Assembly: GCA_020844525.1 (NCBI GenBank)
Contig: JAJGAH010000203.1
Coordinates: 1-5,327, forward strand
Length of the DNA: 5,327 nucleotides
Source of the DNA: Eubacterium sp.
GTDB taxonomy: Bacteria; Bacillota; Clostridia; Lachnospirales; Lachnospiraceae
Reading direction: 5' to 3'
How positions within the stretch are numbered: position 1 is the stretch's first letter; each line of letters opens with the position of its first letter. The position numbers were made by a program, and so were the translations under genes. Of this stretch, positions 1-5,062 are shown piece by piece. A model generated the notes under the pieces. The model had not been told where the DNA came from and did not search any database. It saw nothing but the letters and a program-made list of their open reading frames with translations.

Positions 1-937
1 GAAGAAGGGACGCGCTTCCGATCAGTATGCGAAGGATATGCTGACCGCCATGCGCACGAACTTCCATCAGGTTTCCGACATCCTGCAGGAGGGTGTGGAT
101 GCCGATGGTGGATACCTTGTTCCGGAGGAGTGGGACAGCCGCCTGATTGATGTTCTGAATGAAGAGAATATCATGCGGGGCCTTGCAACCCACATCACGA
201 CTTCCGGTGAGCACAAGATCAACATCGCGGGAGCCAAGCCGACCGCGGCATGGATCGAAGAGGGCGGAGCACTGCAGTTTACCGACGCGAAGTTCGGACA
301 GAAGATCATGGATGCGCATAAGCTCCATGTGGCGGTGAAGGTTACCGAGGAGCTTCTGTATGACTCCATGTTTGACCTTGCAAGCTACATCACCACCCAG
401 TTCGGAATCGCCATCGCCAATGCCGAGGAGGATGCCTTCCTGAACGGCGATGGGAAGGGGAAGCCCACCGGTCTCTTTGATGAGACCAATGGCGGCACGG
501 TCGCAAAGACCCTCACCGGCACGAAGCTTGGCACCGATGATGTGCTGGATCTGGTCTATGCGCTGAAGCGTCCGTACCGGAAGAAGGCATCATTCATCAT
601 GAACGACCAGACCCTTGCAGCTCTCCGGAAGCTCAAGGACAACAACGGCGCCTACATCTGGCAGCCGTCCTATCAGGCAGGGGAACCGGACCGCCTTCTT
701 GGCTATGCAGTTTATACCAGTGCCTTTGCACCGGAGCTTGCCGCCGGGAAGCCGGTGATGGCCTTTGGTGACTACAGCTACTACAACATCGGCGATCGCG
801 GCACCCGTTCCATGCAGGAACTCCGCGAGCTCTTCGCTGGAAACGGCATGATCGGGTATGTCGCCAAGGAGCGTGTCGATGGTCTTCTGGTACTGCCGGA
901 GGCCGTTCAGATCCTGAAGGCAGGAGCATCTGCCTGA
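1..937 (+). CDS. Phage major capsid protein, HK97 fold, 5' end missing
   Basis: This gene encodes the subunit of the icosahedral head shell. The reading frame is open from base 2, so the protein begins before the window; the ATG at 38 is internal and has no ribosome binding site. About 311 residues are visible. A GGYLVPEE motif at visible residues 36-43 is the usual start of the mature capsid domain in the HK97 family. A WIEEGGA segment follows, as expected for the region leading into the E-loop. Around residues 140-159 lies the hallmark stretch with NAEEDAFLNGDGKGKP, and the C-terminus ends in a typical LLVLPEAVQILK strand. The part cut off would hold the scaffolding-like delta domain or a protease fusion. 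It is the first gene of the visible head-tail cluster and is followed by a hairpin. The family call is secure; which HK97 subfamily it belongs to is not resolved. Confidence 0.95.
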   Translation, partial: KKGRASDQYAKDMLTAMRTNFHQVSDILQEGVDADGGYLVPEEWDSRLIDVLNEENIMRGLATHITTSGEHKINIAGAKPTAAWIEEGGALQFTDAKFGQKIMDAHKLHVAVKVTEELLYDSMFDLASYITTQFGIAIANAEEDAFLNGDGKGKPTGLFDETNGGTVAKTLTGTKLGTDDVLDLVYALKRPYRKKASFIMNDQTLAALRKLKDNNGAYIWQPSYQAGEPDRLLGYAVYTSAFAPELAAGKPVMAFGDYSYYNIGDRGTRSMQELRELFAGNGMIGYVAKERVDGLLVLPEAVQILKAGASA

Positions 938-973
938 TCGATTGAAGGCAGCAATACAGTAACAAATGACGGG

Positions 974-1009
974 AGCTCAGAGTGTCAAAGCTCTGGGCTT
1001 TCTTTCTGA
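974..1009 (+). terminator. Hairpin with T-rich tail after the capsid gene (attenuator or terminator)
   Basis: AGCTCAGAG at 974-982 pairs with CTCTGGGCT at 991-999, giving nine pairs with one G-U and an 8-base loop. The T-rich run TTTCTTTCT follows directly. It lies in the 89-bp gap between the capsid stop and the connector gene. The interrupted T tract suggests partial termination. That would let the capsid be made in excess over the neck and tail genes, which are needed in few copies. The structure is seen directly; its effect on transcription is inferred. Confidence 0.6.
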
Positions 1010-1026
1010 CTGGAGAGGAGGAAGCG

Positions 1027-1296
1027 ATGCTAAAGCTGGAGGAAGCAAAGAAATATCTCCGGGTTGACGCAAACGATGAGGACGATGTGATCCAGAAGGA
1101 ATTGGACGCTGCCGAGAGCCTTGTGGCATCGGTGCTCCGAAAGGACAGTCTCGAGGACGAAAGCAGTTCGATCACTGTTGTTGCGGTTCTCTATGCCCTT
1201 GCCTATCTTAACGAACACCGGGAGGAAGCGGATCATCACGCCCTGACCATCACGCTTCGAAACCTTCTCTTCGGAGAACGGGATGCCAGGTTCTGA
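1027..1296 (+). CDS. Head-tail connector protein, HK97 gp6-like
   Basis: This is an 89-residue protein of the gp6-like head-tail connector (adaptor) family, which forms a ring beneath the portal and joins the filled head to the tail. It opens with MLKLEEAKKYLRVD, the family's usual helix 'LEEaKkyLRvd' followed by an acidic DEDD stretch. A central helix (DAAESLVASVL) and a C-terminal helical part with ALAYLNEHRE, also typical, come next. The ATG at 1027 is chosen because AGGAGG stands at 1016-1021 with a 5-base spacer. An in-frame start at 982 would fall inside the upstream hairpin and has no ribosome binding site. The size fits the small Bacillota members of the family. The closure gene follows 12 bases after the stop. 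Confidence 0.85.
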   Translation: MLKLEEAKKYLRVDANDEDDVIQKELDAAESLVASVLRKDSLEDESSSITVVAVLYALAYLNEHREEADHHALTITLRNLLFGERDARF

Positions 1297-1308
1297 TGGA
1301 GGTGCGGG

Positions 1309-1641
1309 ATGAATATCGCGGCAATGAATGTAAGGCTTACGATCCAGAAGAATGAGGTCATCAAGGACAAGTATGGGAACCATACCAACACCTGGACAGA
1401 CTTCTACACCTGCTGGGCGACACCAGTACAGAGTGGAGGGTCCGAAAAGCAGGAGGCGGGAACCACAAACAGTACGGATGCGATCGACTTTACCGTCCGG
1501 TATGCAAAGTGTCTCGATGGCTTGGACTCTACGAAGATCCGGATCCGGTTAGGGGACAGTATCTACAACGTCACTGCCATTGATCCGATGGGGTTCAAGA
1601 AGCGAAGCCTGAAGTTTAAGTGTGAGAAGATGAAGCGATGA
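1309..1641 (+). CDS. Phage head closure protein (SPP1 gp16-like / head-tail joining family)
   Basis: This 110-residue protein is a probable head-tail joining (closure) protein, the lower neck ring that plugs the connector until the tail docks. Its N-terminus (residues 6-33) has the family's beta-strand pattern: a strand ending in RLTIQKN, then 'DKYGNHTNTWTDFYTCWA'. That is the familiar 'd.yGn....w.d....wA.v' signature. The middle reads as DFTVRYAK and 'IRLGDSIYNVTAID', matching the conserved strand pair near the end of the family. GGAGGTG at 1298-1304 gives a good ribosome binding site 4 bases before the ATG. The 3' end overlaps the next gene in an ATGA arrangement, so translation is probably coupled. 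Confidence is good from pattern and position in the cluster. Confidence 0.85.
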   Translation: MNIAAMNVRLTIQKNEVIKDKYGNHTNTWTDFYTCWATPVQSGGSEKQEAGTTNSTDAIDFTVRYAKCLDGLDSTKIRIRLGDSIYNVTAIDPMGFKKRSLKFKCEKMKR

Positions 1642-2009
1642 AGGTGAAAGTAGATGATCTAGCGGCGACGGTGGAAAAGACCCTCTCGGACTACGCGGAG
1701 GATGTGAACGACATCGTAAAGCAGGAGATCAAGGATGCCGGGAAAGAAGCGGTGAAGGAACTGAAGGAGAAATCGCCAAAGCGCACCGGAAAGTACGCAA
1801 AAAGATGGCGATCTACCGTCCAGAAGGAGACGGCGGTTGGCGCAGAAGTGGTTGTTCACAATAAGATCTATGGACTGACACATCTCTTGGAGAAAGGGCA
1901 TGCCAAGCGCGGCGGAGGGAGGGTTGCGGGCATCCCGCACATCGCTCCGGTCGAAGAAGAGATCACCGGGAAGCTGTCAGTTGAGATTGAGAAGGAATTA
2001 AAGGGCTGA
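1638..2009 (+). CDS. HK97 gp10-family neck/tail protein
   Basis: This 123-residue protein belongs to the HK97 gp10 family, found at this place in many siphovirus clusters and considered a tail completion or neck component. Residues 1-45 form a charged helix. The family hallmark SPKRTGKYAKRW lies at 46-57 and is followed by beta strands (VVVHNKIYGLTHLLEKGH, residues 71-88). The second hallmark is the segment ending RVAGIPHIAP at residues 95-104. The C-terminus returns to a charged helix. The start codon overlaps the stop of the closure gene by four bases. There is only a weak purine-rich site before it (GAAG-type, around 1626-1635), which fits translational coupling. Its exact role in the virion is not settled for the family as a whole. 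Confidence 0.9.
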   Translation: MKVKVDDLAATVEKTLSDYAEDVNDIVKQEIKDAGKEAVKELKEKSPKRTGKYAKRWRSTVQKETAVGAEVVVHNKIYGLTHLLEKGHAKRGGGRVAGIPHIAPVEEEITGKLSVEIEKELKG

Positions 2010-2024
2010 GGATGGGAGGAAGCA

Positions 2025-2991
<967 letters not shown>

Positions 2992-3006
2992 TAAGGAGGC
3001 ATTCAT

Positions 3007-3381
3007 ATGTATCAGGAAATATTCCTCCGGCTTACTGATGGGGCGGAGCAGAAGTTCCCGTTTCTCGCAACGGGAACCACAGCATATCGTTATAAGCAGG
3101 TGTTCCATCAGGACCTGATGATCCTCTTAAACAAAATGGAGAACAGCGAGGACGACCAGACCGACATGACGGTCGGTGACAAGCTGGCCTTCATCATGAA
3201 TGCACAGGCAGAGAAGCGGGACATGAATACCCTGAACGAGGACGCCTTCCTCGAATGGGCAGATCAGTTTGACGGAGCCGAGCTCTTTCTTCACATGCAG
3301 GAGTTCGTTACGCTCTATCTTGGATCGCGGAGGACAAGTTCGAAACCAAAAAAAGAAGCCGCCCAACGGAGCGGGAAGTAA
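3007..3381 (+). CDS. Tail assembly chaperone (gpG-like), source of a -1 frameshift product
   Basis: This 124-residue protein sits between the tail tube gene and the displaced tape measure gene, the fixed place of the lambda gpG-type tail assembly chaperone. It coats the tape measure protein and recruits tube subunits during tail assembly. It starts MYQEIFLRLTDG and is acidic and helical through the middle (residues 38-100). It ends with a basic, Lys-rich tail (SSKPKKEAAQRSGK), as in many G proteins of Bacillota phages. AAGGAGG at 2993-2999 precedes the ATG by 7 bases. A seven-A run near the 3' end, at codons 115-116, lets a fraction of ribosomes move to the -1 frame and make a longer GT form. 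The assignment rests on position, size and the frameshift architecture more than on residue motifs. Confidence 0.85.
   Translation: MYQEIFLRLTDGAEQKFPFLATGTTAYRYKQVFHQDLMILLNKMENSEDDQTDMTVGDKLAFIMNAQAEKRDMNTLNEDAFLEWADQFDGAELFLHMQEFVTLYLGSRRTSSKPKKEAAQRSGK
3348..3354 (+). other. Programmed -1 ribosomal frameshift site (A AAA AAA)
   Basis: In the frame of the G gene the bases read CCA AAA AAA GAA, so the heptamer A AAA AAA fits the classic X XXY YYZ slippery pattern. Slipping back one base gives AGA as the next codon, at 3354. The -1 frame then stays open to the TGA at 3546-3548. A Shine-Dalgarno-like GGAGG at 3329-3333 lies 14 bases upstream, in roughly the place of the stimulator known from bacterial dnaX. 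A short possible stem (CCGC 3359-3362 with GCGG 3371-3374) lies 4 bases downstream. The 0-frame stop at 3379 follows soon after the slip. The site is seen directly; that frameshifting occurs is inferred from the conserved G/GT arrangement. Confidence 0.85.
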
Positions 3382-3548
3382 ACACAGCAGTGTTCCTCCT
3401 GAGGGCGAAGCAGATGGGACTGACACTGTCTGAGCTGGATGAACTGGATGAGGGGACTGTGATGGATATGATCATTGAGTCCGGGAATGATTTCTGCGAC
3501 GATGAGTATCGGCAGGTGGCAACGCAAGAGGATTTCGATTCGTTCTGA
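3354..3548 (+). CDS. T extension of tail assembly chaperone GT, made by -1 frameshift
   Basis: This segment gives 64 codons in the -1 frame relative to the G gene. Joined to 3007-3354 it makes a GT protein of 180 residues. It begins RSRPTEREVN and continues with the helix 'AVFLLRAKQMGLTLSELDEL'. It ends with 'VMDMIIESGNDFCDDEYRQ', then ATQEDFDSF and the stop. That ending (a D-M-I-E-S-G-N-D type segment, then a terminal A-T-Q-x-D-F-D-x-F) is typical of the second tail-chaperone frame in Bacillota siphophages. The frame has no well-placed ribosome binding site of its own near its beginning. A Met codon at 3411 has a possible GAGGG before it, but a separate product is less likely than the fusion. 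The T part is thought to bind tube subunits while the G part binds the tape measure protein. Confidence 0.85.
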   Translation, partial: RSRPTEREVNTAVFLLRAKQMGLTLSELDELDEGTVMDMIIESGNDFCDDEYRQVATQEDFDSF

Positions 3549-3566
3549 CAAATGCATTCAAAGCGA

Positions 3567-3595
3567 TTGCGAAACGATATACAATATGTTATTAT
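3567..3595 (+). promoter_or_regulatory. Sigma70/SigA-type promoter for toxin-antitoxin module 1
   Basis: TTGCGA at 3567-3572 and TATTAT at 3590-3595 are 17 bases apart, close to the consensus -35 and -10 elements. They lie in an AT-rich gap after the T frame stop. Transcription would begin near 3602, followed by a short leader with AAGGAGGG at 3613-3620 and the antitoxin ATG at 3628. Autorepression by the antitoxin at this promoter is expected for the family, but I see no clear operator palindrome. Confidence 0.6.
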
Positions 3596-3627
3596 CCTCA
3601 TAGAAAGAATGTAAGGAGGGTGATCGT

Positions 3628-3942
3628 ATGGCAGCAAGAACGGCGAATGTCATTGCAAGGGTAGAACCTGATGTCAAAGAAAAGGCAGAAAATATCTTAA
3701 AAAGTATGGGTATCCCATCCTCTGTAGCGATCAACATGTTCTACAGACAGATCATTACGGACAACGGCCTTCCGTTTCAACCATCAAAGAATGTGCGGGC
3801 TCCGAAGGCACTGAGCGAGATGTCTCGTGAGGAGTTCAACGCAAGAATGGCAGAAGGCCTTCGTCAGGCGGATCATGGAGAAGTTTCGTCTGTAGAGGAT
3901 GTTCGCAAGAGGATTATGGGGGAACTGCATGGACTCCTATAA
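3628..3942 (+). CDS. RelB/DinJ-family antitoxin (TA module 1)
   Basis: This 104-residue antitoxin binds and neutralises the toxin encoded just downstream and probably represses its own promoter. Residues 6-50 show the ribbon-helix-helix DNA-binding part of the RelB/DinJ family: a strand 'ANVIARVEPDV', helix 'KEKAENILKSMG' and helix 'IPSSVAINMFYRQII', followed by the typical 'GLPFQP'. The C-terminal half (PKALSEMSREEFNARMAEGLRQADHG) is the charged, probably disordered part that wraps the toxin. AAGGAGGG at 3613-3620 supports this ATG. The gene overlaps the toxin start by 14 bases, so the pair is translated as a unit. Antitoxin first is the standard order. The call is firm at the family level. 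Confidence 0.9.
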   Translation: MAARTANVIARVEPDVKEKAENILKSMGIPSSVAINMFYRQIITDNGLPFQPSKNVRAPKALSEMSREEFNARMAEGLRQADHGEVSSVEDVRKRIMGELHGLL

Positions 3943-4285
3943 GGTTAATATTACAAAACAAGCAGAAGAATCAATGCGTGATATTGCCTTGTATATTGCC
4001 CGGAATCTTATGAATGTATCGGCGGCAGAGGGACATGTAGAAGCATTCCTGAACGCGATTGAAGAGCTTTCCTACAGAGCAGCAACTGTGAAAACAATTC
4101 CGGAGAACCCTTGGGGAGAAATGGGATTTCGCCGGATCAGTGTCAAGAACTATTACATTTACTTCAAAATATATGAAGATAGAAAAGAGGTTTCTGTTCT
4201 TGACATCATCTATCAGGGACGAGATCAGCAAAAAGGTTTGAGTGAGGGAGACTACGAAGAAGAAAATCCCGAAACGAATACTTGA
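3929..4285 (+). CDS. RelE/ParE-superfamily toxin (TA module 1)
   Basis: This 118-residue toxin partners the RelB/DinJ-type antitoxin it overlaps. The N-terminus (MDSYKVNITKQAEESMRDIALYI) has the superfamily's first strand followed by a helix; residues 32-50 form the second helix. The core strands are 'GFRRISVKNYYIYFKI' (residues 66-81) and 'VSVLDIIYQGRDQ' (88-100), matching the R-x-x-x-V-x-N-Y-x-I-x-F and final I-x-x-x-R-D pattern. RelE enzymes cut mRNA on the ribosome and ParE proteins poison DNA gyrase. Which applies here cannot be told from sequence alone, although the R-x-x-x-V-x-N-Y-x-I-x-F core leans toward ParE-like members. The ATG at 3929 is preferred because GGGGGA at 3918-3923 lies 5 bases upstream. 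A longer start at 3899 would sit deeper in the antitoxin and disrupt the conserved N-terminus. The acidic tail after residue 101 goes beyond the usual end of the fold. Confidence 0.85.
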   Translation: MDSYKVNITKQAEESMRDIALYIARNLMNVSAAEGHVEAFLNAIEELSYRAATVKTIPENPWGEMGFRRISVKNYYIYFKIYEDRKEVSVLDIIYQGRDQQKGLSEGDYEEENPETNT

Positions 4286-4312
4286 GAATAGCTAGAAGCC
4301 TATTTTCAGTGG

Positions 4313-4350
4313 ACCAGAACATCACATCTGTGTGGTGCTCTGGTTTTTTT
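4313..4350 (+). terminator. Strong intrinsic terminator after TA module 1
   Basis: ACCAGA at 4313-4318 pairs perfectly with TCTGGT at 4339-4344. After one A-C mismatch, CATCACA pairs with TGTGGTG with one G-U, leaving a 4-base TCTG loop at 4327-4330. Seven T's (4344-4350) follow at once. This is a textbook rho-independent terminator for + strand transcription. On the - strand no T tract follows the stem, so it should not stop transcripts of the YafQ-like gene. It lies 27 bases after the toxin stop and would also stop late transcripts before they reach the tape measure gene. Confidence 0.9.
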
Positions 4351-4352
4351 AT

Positions 4353-4391
4353 GCCATGAAGGGTGTGAACAAGGAGATCGAGGCAACTAAG
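4353..4391 (+). pseudogene. Relic of a tape measure gene (13 codons)
   Basis: Read from 4353, thirteen codons give AMKGVNKEIEATK. The intact tape measure gene has ALKGVNKEIRDTQ at its residues 22-34 (bases 5126-5164). Nine of 13 residues agree, including seven in a row. Over the first nine codons 23 of 27 bases match, and three of the four differences are silent third-position changes, which is the pattern expected of diverged homologous coding DNA. The relic starts three bases after the T tract of the TA1 terminator and stops just before the 3' end of the YafQ-like gene. It has no ribosome binding site or proper beginning. The alignment is seen directly; descent from another phage's tape measure gene is inferred. 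Confidence 0.7.
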
Positions 4392-4407
4392 CTTCCACAG
4401 ATGAAAT

Positions 4408-4680
4408 TCAAAACAGGTCTGAATGGGTTCCTGTTCGAGAAAGAAAGAGGATGAGATCTTCCTCATCAACTCGATAGACAAGAAGCCAATCCGGTTGGAT
4501 GTGACATTCGCGAAAGCCGATGAAATCACCGGTAAGATTATGATCCCGGTTCTTATCGGGGAGCGGTTCCATCCTGGCTAATTTGTCTACAACATCGTCT
4601 AGAAGGTCAAGGTTGTAGCCACGCTTGGAGATCATTTTCAGATCTTTTTTGAAGTGATTGGATAGAACGACATTAAGCAT
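4408..4680 (-). CDS. yafQ: YafQ-like mRNA interferase toxin (TA module 2)
   Basis: This 90-residue toxin belongs to the YafQ family, ribosome-dependent endoribonucleases that cut translating mRNA at in-frame lysine codons. All residues that matter in E. coli YafQ have counterparts: His47 (DHNL), His60, Asp64 and Trp65 (CHIQPDW), Arg82, His86 (RTGTHSDLF) and the final Phe90. The N-terminal helix pair (HFKKDLKMISKRGYNLDLLDDVV) and the 'EPLPDKNRDHNLTG' loop are also family-typical. The start is the ATG at 4680-4678, with GGAGG at 4691-4687 inside the end of the antitoxin gene. A longer in-frame start at 4698 would add eight non-conserved residues to the M-L start helix. It overlaps the antitoxin stop by eight bases. 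It is convergent with TA module 1 and antisense to late transcription. Confidence 0.92.
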   Translation of the reverse strand: MLNVVLSNHFKKDLKMISKRGYNLDLLDDVVDKLARMEPLPDKNRDHNLTGDFIGFRECHIQPDWLLVYRVDEEDLILFLSRTGTHSDLF

Positions 4681-4960
4681 CCTTGTCCTCCAGCACATCC
4701 TTCATTGCACTGCGGAACGAAGAGTATCTCTTATATTTCTCAGGATGCGCCTTCATTTCGTAATACTCATTCATAGCAGCGATCGTTTCTGCATTAGGAT
4801 TTTCTCTGGTGATGGTGAAAGGAATTCCCTGAACACGCAGCGACTGTTTTAAAAATATTGTCACCGCAGTGGAAAGATCCATCCCGAGATCAGAGTAGAG
4901 CTCCTGACTTTCTTTCTTCAGATCAGCGTCGAGACTGATATTTGTACTTACTTTTGACAT
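4673..4960 (-). CDS. dinJ: DinJ-like antitoxin (TA module 2)
   Basis: This 95-residue RelB/DinJ-family antitoxin neutralises the YafQ-like toxin encoded immediately downstream on the same strand. The ribbon-helix-helix part is clear: strand 'STNISLDADLKKE' (residues 5-17), helix 'SQELYSDLGMD', then 'LSTAVTIFLKQSLRVQGIPFTI', the canonical DinJ helix followed by G-I-P-F. The C-terminal half, rich in Glu, Lys and Met, is the toxin-wrapping part and ends EDKDA. The ATG at 4960-4958 is preferred over the in-frame GTG at 4969. That GTG is part of the Shine-Dalgarno sequence AGGAGGTGAT (4974-4965) itself, which stands 4 bases before the chosen start. It is only distantly similar to the module 1 antitoxin, so the two modules are not recent duplicates. 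Confidence 0.92.
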   Translation of the reverse strand: MSKVSTNISLDADLKKESQELYSDLGMDLSTAVTIFLKQSLRVQGIPFTITRENPNAETIAAMNEYYEMKAHPEKYKRYSSFRSAMKDVLEDKDA

Positions 4961-4984
4961 AAATATCACCTCCTTGATAAGAAG

Positions 4985-5013
4985 AATATAGCACGATTTG
5001 CACGATTTATCAA
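4985..5013 (-). promoter_or_regulatory. Promoter of TA module 2 with a 9-bp tandem repeat in the spacer
   Basis: On the - strand TTGATA (5013-5008) and TATATT (4990-4985) lie exactly 17 bases apart, a near-consensus sigma70/SigA promoter. Transcription would start near 4978, only about 18 bases before the antitoxin ATG. The spacer is filled by two perfect copies of AAATCGTGC in tandem (+ strand 4991-4999 and 5000-5008). Bound antitoxin dimers on such repeats would block RNA polymerase. A perfect 8-bp palindrome, ATGCGCAT, lies just upstream at 5020-5027. The promoter is well supported; the operator role is inferred. Confidence 0.75.
4991..5008. repeat. Two perfect 9-bp tandem repeats (candidate antitoxin operator)
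   Basis: GCACGATTT occurs twice with no gap, at 4991-4999 and 5000-5008, between the -10 and -35 elements of the TA module 2 promoter. A 9-bp period puts the copies slightly less than one helical turn apart, suitable for side-by-side ribbon-helix-helix dimers. No third copy is seen nearby. Confidence 0.7.
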
Positions 5014-5062
5014 CAAACTATGCGCATGACAAGCACTATATATAAAGAGGAGGTGATGAGCT

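Noticed and set aside
982..1029. Longer start at 982 for the connector protein
   Set aside because: It lies in the hairpin stem after the capsid gene and has no ribosome binding site, while 1027 has AGGAGG at ideal spacing and matches the family start.
633..1175. A 180-codon open frame on the - strand across the capsid/connector junction
   Set aside because: It covers the capsid C-terminus and connector on the other strand, is Ser- and Arg-rich with low complexity, and has no ribosome binding site or family pattern.
4356..4454. Possible 32-residue + strand gene starting MKGVNKEI
   Set aside because: There is no ribosome binding site: the ATG follows the T tract of a terminator directly. Its first part is better explained as a tape measure relic, and the rest is antisense to the YafQ-like gene.
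3628..4960. The two TA modules as an inverted duplication of one another
   Set aside because: The antitoxins agree only in general fold positions and the toxins differ in length and active-site motifs. I see no long stretch of shared bases.
4960..4969. GTG at 4969 as the start of the DinJ-like antitoxin
   Set aside because: The GTG is part of the AGGAGGTGAT ribosome binding site itself. The ATG at 4960 has the correct spacing and begins at the conserved N-terminus.
5014..5046. Possible + strand promoter for the tape measure gene (TATATA around 5037-5044)
   Set aside because: No -35-like element stands 16-18 bases upstream. A start site about 7 bases downstream would fall inside the Shine-Dalgarno sequence at 5048-5057 and leave no usable leader.
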